The translations under genes and the position numbers were made by a program. Below, piece after piece: positions 26,304-35,900 of a DNA stretch of 64,000 nucleotides. Under the pieces are notes generated by a model. It made no database searches. It saw only the letters and a program-made list of their open reading frames with translations, and was not told where the DNA came from. The stretch lies in NCBI GenBank assembly GCA_964605655.1, contig CAZSDK010000001.1, positions 124,001-188,000 on the forward strand, given 5' to 3'. The stretch is from JAKLIX01 sp964605655 (GTDB lineage: Bacteria; Bacteroidota; Bacteroidia; Bacteroidales; CAIXZF01). Positions within the stretch are counted from its first letter, which is position 1. Each line of letters begins with the position of its first letter.

Positions 26304-28280
26304 TTAAAACTTCCTGGATATCCGGAAATACACACCTTTGTAATTATCGATATCCTGAATATATTCTCTCTGGAAAGTCTGCACTCCAAAGGTGTAATAG
26401 AGCTGCCTGAACTGGGAAACAAATTCCAGACGGGCATTGACCAGGTTGAGGTCTATCCCTTGCCCGATCTGCTTGCGGTAACCCAGGCTGGCATTAATCC
26501 TCGACACAGCATTAACCTGATAGGTCAGCTGCCCCGAAACATCCTTAAAAGTCTGGTAAAGATCTTCCAGGATCAGATGATAATCGCTGTAATTCCCGTT
26601 AACAGAATAAACAAACCGTTTCAGAAATTGTCCCTGTAAACTCAGGTAGTATCTCTGAAGTTTGTAAGGCATCACACTGCTGTTGTTGTCATCAAACTCC
26701 ACGCCCCCACTCAAGGCTTTGTACTCGGTCCTCAAACCGTAAATCTTCTGAGTATAATAATTGAGGGTGACAAAATCCGTCTGCCGGATGTCGTAGTAAT
26801 CCTGCTTGCCCTGGCTGTAATACAGCCCGATCAGCTTTTTAAACAGGGTCACACCGGCTGACCAGTATTCATTGGTCATGGAAAACTGGTAAGAGCCGGG
26901 CATGGTTGCAATATAGTCGATATAAACCAGGGAGTTGTCAGGGATCTGTCCTCCGGGCACCCGTTGGATTCCCAGATAGTTGTTGCCCAACGAGATGACA
27001 AAATAATCGAAATTGAGCTGGTAAAGAATGCCGGAGGCATTTCTCACAACGATGGAAGCCGGGTCAACATAAGGTCTTTTAAGAGGTACCGTCACGGTGC
27101 TCGAGAGCAGGTATTCTTCCTGAAAGATCTGTAATGCCTGGGACTCCCCGTATTTTCTCTGCTGCTGGTCCAGGTAGCGGTAAGCCAGGCTCAGGTGACC
27201 CTGGGCAAAAATCTTTTTCTCATACATAAAGTCAACGCCCTTCCTGTCATCCAGTTGTGTAAACTCCGGCTGCCTGGCATCGATATACTCATAAAACACC
27301 CCTGAGTGGAGGCTCTGATAGAGCTTATGACGCAACATTCCTTTAACGCTCTGTTGGTCAAAAGGCTGTAACTCCCTGTCGATCTTGTGATAAACATAAT
27401 CACCGGAAAGAATGAAATGAGCAGGTAGTTTGAACATCAGGGACTCGGTAGCCTGGATCCGTTGAAGGGTATCGTAGCCCTTCTGGTCAGCTGCCACGAT
27501 CAGAGAGTGAAAACGGTGGTTTCTCTTTTTGTCGAAATACACCTCATTGGTGAGAACAAACTCATCCAGGTCATTTTGAACGGAATACAGTTCCTTGTCG
27601 GTTCTCTTGTATTCGTAGTGACTATATGTCAGCTCATTACGGTTATTCCTGAAGAGAGATTTGCTGGTACGGGCTTCAATGTTCGTATGATCAAAAGTAT
27701 AAAGCCTTCCTGATTCAATTTCTTCCTGGACCATATCGCCTTTCTGGTAACTGACGCTGAAGGGGAGGAATTTCCCTCTGAAGAAAAGCGTAGCTCCCCA
27801 AATAGTGGCGTCGGTCTTGATATTTGAAAGAAACTCCCGGTTTTGATAGGTCTGAGACAAGGTAAAGAAGGAATTCAGGCTGATCACTTTCTTCTGCAGC
27901 AAGGTCGTCTTCAAATCCAGTTTCTTTAAGGTCCTGATCTCCCCCTGGTCAGGGATATAATCCACGTAATTGTCTTTGCTCTGTTGAGGAGAATATTCAA
28001 CTCCGATATCCAGCAGCAAAAATTCAGGGTGCCAGATAAAACTGTTGGCATTCAGTTGTATCCCTCCCGACAACAGGAAACTATATGCCGTATCGTCGAG
28101 ATAATCGGGCTGGTGAAAAAGGTAAGGCCTTTGGATAAAGTGCTCGTTGTACAATCCCGAGAACTTTACCTCTCCTGTTATTCTTGTGAATTTCCAGAAC
28201 GCAGGTGAAACAAGTTCATTCTGGGCGACCAAGCCCAGGGGGAGTAAAAAAGTGAGCGCTATGACTATCCTGTTTTTCAA
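26304..28280 (-). CDS. Outer-membrane beta-barrel, candidate porin of a porin-cytochrome conduit
   Basis: A 658-residue protein with a signal peptide (to about residue 19) and then a continuous series of amphipathic beta strands. These are rich in Tyr and Phe, have charged loops, and end in a typical barrel terminus (KGVYFRISRKF). About 24-28 strands can be guessed by eye. No Cys and no heme motif are present. The gene sits between 5-heme, 12-heme and 5-heme cytochrome genes with gaps of 9 and 12 nt. This matches the layout of porin-cytochrome systems (MtrB, OmbB, PioB types), in which a large barrel lets periplasmic and external cytochromes touch. Sequence identity to those families is not visible by eye, so the role rests on size, topology and context. 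Confidence 0.72.
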   Translation of the reverse strand: MKNRIVIALTFLLPLGLVAQNELVSPAFWKFTRITGEVKFSGLYNEHFIQRPYLFHQPDYLDDTAYSFLLSGGIQLNANSFIWHPEFLLLDIGVEYSPQQSKDNYVDYIPDQGEIRTLKKLDLKTTLLQKKVISLNSFFTLSQTYQNREFLSNIKTDATIWGATLFFRGKFLPFSVSYQKGDMVQEEIESGRLYTFDHTNIEARTSKSLFRNNRNELTYSHYEYKRTDKELYSVQNDLDEFVLTNEVYFDKKRNHRFHSLIVAADQKGYDTLQRIQATESLMFKLPAHFILSGDYVYHKIDRELQPFDQQSVKGMLRHKLYQSLHSGVFYEYIDARQPEFTQLDDRKGVDFMYEKKIFAQGHLSLAYRYLDQQQRKYGESQALQIFQEEYLLSSTVTVPLKRPYVDPASIVVRNASGILYQLNFDYFVISLGNNYLGIQRVPGGQIPDNSLVYIDYIATMPGSYQFSMTNEYWSAGVTLFKKLIGLYYSQGKQDYYDIRQTDFVTLNYYTQKIYGLRTEYKALSGGVEFDDNNSSVMPYKLQRYYLSLQGQFLKRFVYSVNGNYSDYHLILEDLYQTFKDVSGQLTYQVNAVSRINASLGYRKQIGQGIDLNLVNARLEFVSQFRQLYYTFGVQTFQREYIQDIDNYKGVYFRISRKF

Positions 28281-28289
28281 TCTCTTACA

Positions 28290-28898
28290 TTATTTTAACA
28301 CGAAGCGGTTCGATCCTCCGTGAGGGTCATGACAAAGGGTACAGGCATCATCACCTATTTCTTCATGAACGGGGTTTCTCATAACATCAGCCAAAACATG
28401 GCAGGGAGTGCAAATCTCTTTCCCACTGTGGGTCAAAAGTTGCTTATTGTTTGCTTTATGAGGTTCATGACATTCAGAACAGTAACCACCGGCGACAGGA
28501 CCGTGGACATATTTGAACCGGGTGGCAAAATCGGCATGACAGGAATAGCATGATGCCGGCTGAGGTTTCAGCAGGAAGGAGCCCATTCCTTTATCGTGGC
28601 ATGCCGTGCATTGATGGTCAGAGAAGGGTTTATGTTTAAAGGTGACCGGAATCGCACCTGCTTTTGAGGTCGCCACCTGATTTCCGTTGTGGTTTCCGTT
28701 AACGCCATTCTTTGGAGGAGTCTGCTTGGTCTTGTTGAAATCAGGGACGCCATCAAAGAAGAATGACAAGGTCCGGTAACTCACTTCAGGGGAACAGGAC
28801 GACAGAGATACCATGATGAAAACCAGTAGTGTCCATACACAAACTGATCCCCATCCCCTCTTAGGGAGGTCCGGATTATTTACTGTCAACAGCCCCAT
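28290..28898 (-). CDS. Pentaheme c-type cytochrome lipoprotein (copy 1)
   Basis: A 202-residue protein: signal peptide and lipobox (SLSSC), then RTLSFFFDGVPDF, an Asn-rich linker and five CXXCH sites (CTACH, CYSCH, CSECH, CTPCH, CTLCH). It is a paralogue of the gene at 23961. The start at 28898 is chosen because it gives a normal signal peptide and limits overlap with the NHL gene upstream to 23 nt; an ATG at 28904 and a longer frame from 28937 are alternatives. It lies directly upstream (9 nt) of the barrel gene, so the two pentaheme genes bracket the barrel/12-heme pair. Confidence 0.86.
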   Translation of the reverse strand: MGLLTVNNPDLPKRGWGSVCVWTLLVFIMVSLSSCSPEVSYRTLSFFFDGVPDFNKTKQTPPKNGVNGNHNGNQVATSKAGAIPVTFKHKPFSDHQCTACHDKGMGSFLLKPQPASCYSCHADFATRFKYVHGPVAGGYCSECHEPHKANNKQLLTHSGKEICTPCHVLADVMRNPVHEEIGDDACTLCHDPHGGSNRFVLK

Positions 28899-29943
28899 AA
28901 ACATTGATCTTGTCGGAGCCAAACTGGTTGGTGACAAAGATCAGGTATTTAAGATTAAATCCCTGGTGAACGAATTTCTCAAATTGGGCCAGGTTCTGGT
29001 AGTCTACTACCACTTTTGCGGGAAGACACATATCACCCGGTCCCTTGTAAGGGCCTCCGAAATTCATAAGGATCTGGCCTTCCTTATTGAACATCTGTAC
29101 ATTTTCAAACCCGGCATCCACGGCATACAGGATGCCATCCCTGTCAACATCGATCCCTTTAGGCCGGATAAATTGTCCGGGTGTATTCCCGAAACTACCC
29201 ACCGAAGCCTGATATCTTCCATCAAGAGTATAACTCTTTATCTTTGAGTCCCCTACATCTGTCACATACACCAGGTTCCCTGAAATGCAGATATTGATTG
29301 GCTGAAAGAGATGACCTTCCGCACTATTCAGGCTGTCGGGAAATGAAAACAATAACTTCCGGTTGGCCTTCTGGTACACCAGAACGCGGTTATGACCGGC
29401 ATCAGGAACGTATATCCTGTCGGTGGTCACTGCTACGTCAGTGGTCTTGGCATTTTCAGCTTCACCGAAGGCATCAATATATTGGTTTTCTTTGTCAAAG
29501 ACAACGATCTGTTTCCTTCCGGGATCAGCCACATAGAGTGTCCCGTCGGTATCAAGGCAACAGTTGACGGGAGCTTTAAGCTGTCCTCTGCCTTTGGGAA
29601 TGAATGGAAGGAAGGATTTCTTTTCAAGATCGATGAGTTCCAAACCACAAAGGCCTGCATCACAGATCACGACCCTGTTGGCTGAGACGGCTAATCCATA
29701 AGGTTTAACAACAGGATACGATTTTGCCTCCCCGAGAACAAAACGTGAAAATCCGCTCCTTTTGCCCATGATGTCCTGGGAACTTCCAATGGAAGTGAGG
29801 TATTGTATCCTCGTTTTCGCAGGCGGGGGCGGATAAATGACAGGTTCATTGCCAACATAAACGCTTTGTAACTGCCTGGAGCATGAAGAAAACATTAATC
29901 CTATGAGCAACAACCAGAGCAGTACAAAGTTTCTCTTTTCCAT
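28876..29943 (-). CDS. NHL-repeat beta-propeller lipoprotein
   Basis: A 355-residue protein with lipobox (MFSSC, Cys20), a Pro-rich segment (YPPPPAKTRIQYL) and six NHL-like blades from about residue 65 to 345. Clear blade cores are CCLDTDGTLYVADPGRKQIVVF, VYVTDVGDSKIKSYT and KGIDVDRDGILYAVDAGFENVQMF. The start at 29943 (MEKRNFVLLWLLL) gives a normal lipoprotein signal and is preferred to the longer frame from 30042. It sits between the tetraheme and pentaheme genes. The lipid anchor and location suggest a structural or docking part of the cytochrome assembly; no enzymatic residues can be named. Confidence 0.83.
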   Translation of the reverse strand: MEKRNFVLLWLLLIGLMFSSCSRQLQSVYVGNEPVIYPPPPAKTRIQYLTSIGSSQDIMGKRSGFSRFVLGEAKSYPVVKPYGLAVSANRVVICDAGLCGLELIDLEKKSFLPFIPKGRGQLKAPVNCCLDTDGTLYVADPGRKQIVVFDKENQYIDAFGEAENAKTTDVAVTTDRIYVPDAGHNRVLVYQKANRKLLFSFPDSLNSAEGHLFQPINICISGNLVYVTDVGDSKIKSYTLDGRYQASVGSFGNTPGQFIRPKGIDVDRDGILYAVDAGFENVQMFNKEGQILMNFGGPYKGPGDMCLPAKVVVDYQNLAQFEKFVHQGFNLKYLIFVTNQFGSDKINVYGAVDSK

Positions 29944-30017
29944 GAAGTTCTCTTTGAAAATGGAAGTGGATGGGAGCAATGCCCCCATCCGGGTTTTCGT
30001 TATTCCGATATTGCTGA

Positions 30018-30641
30018 TTACTTGGCGTGGCAAGTCAGACAAAGCTCACTATGAGCGTTATCCTTGATCAGCAGGTTATCAAGATTATAGCTGTTATGTA
30101 CATCGTGACAGGAAGCACACTCCATTTTGCCAGCGAACAGCATGTCGTTGTTAATGGTGCCAGGACTCGTACCTACGCCTGAAGGGGTAGTTGCCGGATC
30201 GTGGAGACCCTGGTCGGCAGTAGCCAGAGCGACATCATAAGTGAAAGAAATGGGATGGTCGTTGCTCAGATCAGTCCCCAGGTTGGCATAACCACCCATG
30301 ATGGTCCCGATGAATACATTACCTCCAACCGCTACCGTGTTATCATGACAACTCAGGCAGAGTTTGGAGCTCCCCGAGGGCTGGGGAACAGGAGCAGCAT
30401 TCAGCGTGGGTGAATAATACACATCATAAGCGGTCGCGGCGGACTGCGGATGGCTCCATAAGGGAGCATTGTTTACAGAGCTCCCGTTATGAGGCACATG
30501 GCAGAACTTGCAGATCTCATTGTTGCCCGTGGTATTCCAGGAAGCATTGGAGAAATCATGCTTGGATCCTGAAATCTGGGCGAACCCCGTGGCAGCTACA
30601 GCCAGGAATAAAACAGTAAAGATTAAGTACTTGATTTTCAT
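30018..30641 (-). CDS. Tetraheme c-type cytochrome
   Basis: A 207-residue exported protein (signal peptide to about residue 22) with four CXXCH sites: CKFCHVPH, CLSCHD, CASCHDVH and CLTCH at the very end. It matches the N-terminal third of the 12-heme protein, including the LGTDLSNDHPISF segment between sites 2 and 3. It is the first gene of the minus-strand operon; a -7 box lies about 120 bp upstream at 30760. The likely role is a soluble periplasmic electron shuttle or the first cytochrome of the conduit. Confidence 0.9.
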   Translation of the reverse strand: MKIKYLIFTVLFLAVAATGFAQISGSKHDFSNASWNTTGNNEICKFCHVPHNGSSVNNAPLWSHPQSAATAYDVYYSPTLNAAPVPQPSGSSKLCLSCHDNTVAVGGNVFIGTIMGGYANLGTDLSNDHPISFTYDVALATADQGLHDPATTPSGVGTSPGTINNDMLFAGKMECASCHDVHNSYNLDNLLIKDNAHSELCLTCHAK

Positions 30642-30759
30642 AATGTTTAATTTATGGTTGTTGATTTATTGTGTTTGATCCGGCAGATAATATATTGGTT
30701 ATTAAATCATTCGATATTCTATCCCCAATACTCCTCTGTTCTTTTGCAGGATTGGATTT

Positions 30760-30767
30760 CAAAAATA
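30760..30767 (-). promoter_or_regulatory. -7 box (TATTTTTG) of the minus-strand cytochrome operon
   Basis: TAnnTTTG match on the minus strand, about 119 nt before the tetraheme start codon. No TTG at the -33 spacing. The predicted leader of about 110 nt is long for this window and could hold regulation. Confidence 0.4.
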
Positions 30768-30913
30768 ATAAAAGATCGTAGGTAGTTATTTATAGATGTT
30801 AATTTATAAGCAATCCAAATAAATAATTCACACCCTCGGCAAAGTGCTTCTAATTCTCAATGAATCTCTTAGAAAGAAAACCGCCTCAGATGGTTTTAAA
30901 AAAATATAAAGCC

Positions 30914-30946
30914 TTTGACATACATTTATTTTAATGTATAAATTTG
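30914..30946 (+). promoter_or_regulatory. Full Bacteroidota promoter (TTTG-N21-TAAATTTG)
   Basis: The -33 TTTG (30914-30917) and the -7 TAAATTTG (30939-30946) are separated by 21 bp. It drives the plus-strand NHL/PKD and 20-heme genes. The ATG at 30934 lies inside the promoter, so the start codon is taken as the GTG at 30961. Confidence 0.65.
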
Positions 30947-30960
30947 TAAAAAACAGCGTT

Positions 30961-32934
30961 GTGAGAACATCAATACGATTCCTACTGGCTTTGTTGATCC
31001 TGTTTTCCATGGGATCCGGCGTCAAATGCCAGGTGACCCAAGGAGAATTCCAGCATGTGGCGAGCATCAGCGATCAGCTGGGAGCCCCGGCGAGAGTTGC
31101 CATTGACCGGCATGATTACCTTTATGTCACCGACGGATTTAAAAAATGTATCCACCGGTATGACCCCACGGGAGCCTATCTTTCTTCCGTTTCTTTTGAA
31201 GGAAACCCGGTTTCAGTTGCTGTGAGTGATGATGACATTCTTTATATTGGTGATGGCAACACCGGTAACATTTACAAAATGGACCAGACAGGAGCCGCCA
31301 GTCTCTTTTACTCAGGTTGTGGTTTCCCTAACGACATGGTATTCAGTCCTCAGGGACAATTATATGTTTCCGACAGCAAATTCGACAAGGTTCTGGCCAT
31401 CAACCAGGGGGGTGAACTGATCCAGACGATAGGTGCCGGGACCCTTCATTATCCTACCGGTATTGCGTTTGATGCCAGGAACAATCATGTGATAGTGGGT
31501 GTTCAGGGTGCTGTGACAGGGAACCTCCAGACCAGGGTTTATATTTACGAAACCAACGGTACACTGGTCAGTTCATTTGGATCTTACGGTTATGCCGACG
31601 GCAGGTTTTATCGTGTACAAGGCATTACCTCAGGTCGCTGTGGGAACATTTATGTATGTGAGCCCTTCCAGGGGAATGTGAGCGTTTTCAGTGAAGAAGG
31701 GACTTTCATCACCAGGTTCGGAGAGTTCGGGACCCAGTCAGGGCAGCTGAATGTGCCGATGGATGTTGCCTTTGATTCACAGGACAGGGTCATTCTCGCC
31801 TCCATGAACAACGGGGCCGTGGAGGTCTTTTCCATCAACGACCCACTGCCTTCTGCTACCCTTCCTAATCTTTTTCAAATCCTCTGCGAAGGGGAAACCA
31901 CCGGGGTACCCGTGCAGTTTACCGGCAGTGCTCCCTGGTCGTTCACCTACACTCGAAACAACGGGAACCCTGTTACGGTCAATAATGTGACCACCAATCC
32001 GTATCTCCTCACTCTTTCACAGGCAGGAACTTATAAAATAACAGCACTCAGCGATGCCATCCAGCAAGGACATTGCTTCAGCGGCGGTGTTACCCTGGAG
32101 GTGACCCCTGCCCCTACCGCACTCATGCTTTCACATCTCGACAGCATCTGTGAAGGGCAGAATGCTGAGATTCCCGTTCAACTCTCCGGTACCCCGCCAT
32201 GGACGATCCAATATATTTATAACGATCTGTCACCCGTGAGCGTAACGGCCTCCTCCTCGCCTTTCTATCTTAAAGTATCTGAACCCGGTTATTATTTGTT
32301 GCAGTCAGTCAGTGATGTACATTGTACTAACAGTACTCAGGATGAGATGTTCCAGCTGAAAGTGGCACCGAAACCTCTTCCTTCCTTTACTTATGCGGCT
32401 ACCAGCCTCACCATCAGTTTCATCAACACTTCCACGGGTGTGAGCGGTTGTTACTGGAATTTTGGTGACGGTCACTCCAGCTCGCAGTTGAGCCCTGTCC
32501 ATCATTATGAAGATCCGGGAGTATATTCTGTGTCAATGTATGCCTGGAACCCTCTCTGTAAAGCAAAAAAGACCATCAGGACCGTAGTTGTCAGTGAGCA
32601 GGGTAATGGGTCTGACATGGTGACAAAAGAAAGCGAACCAGGGATCAGCCTGAATTCTGATTTATTACAGACTGATATTCAAATATTTCCAAATCCAACC
32701 CAGGGTATTGCCTTCATTGAAATCTCCGGTGGTCTGCCCTCTGACCTGCAGATAGAAGTGATCAACCCTACCGGACAATGTGTACTGAGCAGAAGGACAG
32801 AGGTCATGGGCTCAACCCTGGAGAACCAGACAACCGAACCACTCGACCTGAGTTCCTTTGCTGGTGGCATCTACACGGTCAGGCTGGTATCAGCCGGACT
32901 ACTTAAAACGTTCAAACTGGTATTAAACCCTTAA
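30961..32934 (+). CDS. NHL propeller/PKD surface protein with T9SS type A sorting domain
   Basis: A 657-residue exported protein. Signal peptide (MRTSIRFLLALLILFSMGSG), then a six-bladed NHL propeller at about 30-300. Two Ig-like modules follow (about 310-385 and 395-470, both starting with a CEGxxxxxPVQxxG motif), then a PKD domain at 475-550 (GCYWNFGDGHSSSQLSPVHHYE). The T9SS sorting domain begins near residue 580 (IFPNPTQGIAFIE). The protein should be displayed on the cell surface, next to the 20-heme cytochrome encoded 34 nt downstream in the same transcript, and may anchor or position it. The GTG start follows from the promoter position and gives a better signal peptide than the ATG at 30934. 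Confidence 0.85.
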   Translation: MRTSIRFLLALLILFSMGSGVKCQVTQGEFQHVASISDQLGAPARVAIDRHDYLYVTDGFKKCIHRYDPTGAYLSSVSFEGNPVSVAVSDDDILYIGDGNTGNIYKMDQTGAASLFYSGCGFPNDMVFSPQGQLYVSDSKFDKVLAINQGGELIQTIGAGTLHYPTGIAFDARNNHVIVGVQGAVTGNLQTRVYIYETNGTLVSSFGSYGYADGRFYRVQGITSGRCGNIYVCEPFQGNVSVFSEEGTFITRFGEFGTQSGQLNVPMDVAFDSQDRVILASMNNGAVEVFSINDPLPSATLPNLFQILCEGETTGVPVQFTGSAPWSFTYTRNNGNPVTVNNVTTNPYLLTLSQAGTYKITALSDAIQQGHCFSGGVTLEVTPAPTALMLSHLDSICEGQNAEIPVQLSGTPPWTIQYIYNDLSPVSVTASSSPFYLKVSEPGYYLLQSVSDVHCTNSTQDEMFQLKVAPKPLPSFTYAATSLTISFINTSTGVSGCYWNFGDGHSSSQLSPVHHYEDPGVYSVSMYAWNPLCKAKKTIRTVVVSEQGNGSDMVTKESEPGISLNSDLLQTDIQIFPNPTQGIAFIEISGGLPSDLQIEVINPTGQCVLSRRTEVMGSTLENQTTEPLDLSSFAGGIYTVRLVSAGLLKTFKLVLNP

Positions 32935-32968
32935 GCCTGATGTCCCTATCGAGATAAAGCCTTATTTT

Positions 32969-35900
32969 ATGACAACACGAAGTACCTTCATTCAACGACT
33001 GTGGAAACATCACCGGATGGCGTTTTCAGCCTTCATCTTCCTGGTATGTTCTGGTTGGTATGCGACTGAAAGCCATGCACAACCGGCCTCTGCCACCTGG
33101 GCACTTACTTCCGGGTCAGCTGTAGTGGTATCAGGGAATATCACCGCAACGGCACATGCTTTCAGCGCAGGACTGACAGGAAAAACCTATAACGCTACCA
33201 ACGGTGCGACGGCAGCTAACTTCAATGGTGTGATCTGTACACCCAACGGAGATGATTATAATGAGTTCACAGTGTCCACTACCTGCGGTAATGAACTGAC
33301 TATCAACGCTATCACCTTTGATTATAAATGCTCCAACGCATCACCAAATCCCTGTCTTCAAATAAAATACAGTATTGATGGATCTGCCGAGACCCAGCTT
33401 GGCAGCGATATCCCTATCACATCAACCAGTATCACACCTTATACCACTGGTGCTATCAGCCTGGTTCTTTCCCAGGGGAAAACGATGACACTCAGGATTT
33501 ATGGTGCCACCAACAGTACCATCCGTACCTTATCCATCAGGAACTTCACCATCAATGGGAATACAAGTACCGTTACGAATCCTGCCCCAGTCATTTTTAT
33601 CACCTCTGATCCTTCGGGAGCGATCTGTCCTGGCAACCTGGTTACCTTTACTGCTTCCATCCAGAATGGAGGATCATCCCCGGCCTACCAGTGGAAGGTC
33701 AACGGGAACAACCTGGGGTCCAGCCTTCCCGTTTACTCCTCATCAGTTCTCGCCGACGGTGACCAGGTCAGTTGTGAGCTAACCAGTAACCTGACCTGTG
33801 TTGATCCGGCAACGGTCCTTTCCAATATCATCACCATTACTTATCTTCCTACCGTCCTTGCCACACCAGGACCTATCACAGGTCCTGCCCTTGTCGATCT
33901 TCACCAGAACGGACTTACTTATGGTATCGCGGTTGTACCTGACGCAACGTCTTATATCTGGACCCTGCCCCAGGGTTGGACCATTACCTCAGGTGCCGGC
34001 ACAACCGGTATTACCGCCACTGCAGGAGGTACCGGGTCCGGTGGAAGCATCAGTGTAGTGGCTGCCAATGCTTGTGTCACCAGTGCTCCATCTTCCCTTA
34101 CGGTTCAGATATCACCTCCGCATGATAACTGTAACCAGTGTCACATGAACCATACCTCTCCCGGTATGGTCCTCACCAACGCAGTGGCCAACGCCAATGT
34201 TTGTATGAGTTGTCATAACACCAACGGTTCCGCCAGCCTCTTTCCTTTTTCCAATGCCATGAAAGCCGTGCCGGGAGTCGGAGGGACCTCCCATAGCTGG
34301 GACCAGGCTGCCGTGAGTGCTCTGTACGAAACCAATGTGCCTTCCAACCCTGACATGGCCAGCCGCCTTCCCGGCGGACAGATCATCTGTTCCACCTGCC
34401 ATAACCAGCATAACCCATACACAAACAAAGCCTATCTGAGAACTTCCAATACCGGCGATGCAGTCTGTAAAGACTGTCATTCAGCCAGGAATGTGGGTAC
34501 TTATGCCTCCGACCCTGCCTCCAACAAAGGGAGCCATCCCGTAGGTGTCAACTTCAACCCGGCCAACACAGGCATGCAACCCCAGCCGGCACCCCCCTTC
34601 AGTTATCCGGATAACAAGGTGGAATGCAGCAGCTGTCACCAGACCCATTATGCCGCCTCCACCGATGGCAACCTGTTGAGATCTGCAAACACTGCATCTT
34701 TATGTACCAGCTGCCATATTGAGAAATCACCCACCCAGAACTGGACCCATGAGGGACTGTCGTGTAAAAGCTGCCACGATGCTCACAACCCCGACAAGAC
34801 GAACGTCCTCATGATAGGATCCACCATTGCCACCCCCAACAGTGGCGATAAGGATGTGATCTTCTCATCCAACCTCACACCCGGATCCTATGCTGACGGG
34901 AGTGGTCCCTATGATGGAGTTTGTGAGGTATGTCATACCACCACTGTCCATTATACAAATGTTTCGGGCGGAGTCTCTGATGACAGGCATAACCCGGCCC
35001 CTCAGTCCTGCGTTTCCTGCCACCCGCATAACCAGGGTTTTTACCCGGTCACCGACTGTTTCGCCTGTCATAATGCAGTTACGGATATGCCTGGAGTAGG
35101 ACCTGACGGCGGAAGAAGACAGATTGTCGATAATACGGGGAACGGATTCGGGACCGGTGGTGATTTTAAAAGATATTCCCACCACGTTTTTGGTGCAATA
35201 CCCTCAGTATCTGACTGTAGTAAGTGCCATTATATGGGAGACCACATGAATGGTACTGTCAAACTCCTCGATCCTGACCAGGGATACCTGAGTGTGATCA
35301 CTTACGACCCCCTGAACAAAGCCAGTGTGGAAACTTTCTGCCTGAACTGCCATGATGCCGGAGGTGCCAATGGTGCTGTCACCCCCTTCAGCGACAACCT
35401 CCAGGTCCCGGTGATCAGTGCTGCCCTTTGGAATGCATCCTCCCACAAAAACAACCTCTCTTGTCTTGATTGCCATGACAATGGGCACGGCTCTAATAAG
35501 AGCCTTATGCTTGGACCTTTCGATTATTCGGGGCCAGGCACAGGTTCTGACCTGATGAACGAGGAAGAAGCCTTCTGCCTGCAATGCCACGGCGGATCCG
35601 GATCAGCCAACGTAAAGGTACAACTGGCTTTCTCAAGCTATTCAAACACGGCTACAGACTATTTCAAACATAATCCACAGGCAACTTACAGGGTTCACTC
35701 AGCCGATGAAAACGACGGGAACGCTTTTGGCGGAACCAACCGCCATGTGGAATGTGTCGATTGCCACAATCCTCATGGAGTAGTTTCCGGGACTGCCACA
35801 GCTCCTGCCATGTTGCCCACGCTTACCGGTGCCAGCGGTGTAACTCCCCTTTACAACGGACCAGGTGCTCCCACAGGTTTTACCTGGCATAACAATGCAT

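Noticed and set aside
22073..28937. Repeated CXXCH-coding segments considered as DNA repeats
   Set aside because: Similarity is at protein motif level only; nucleotide sequence between units varies freely.
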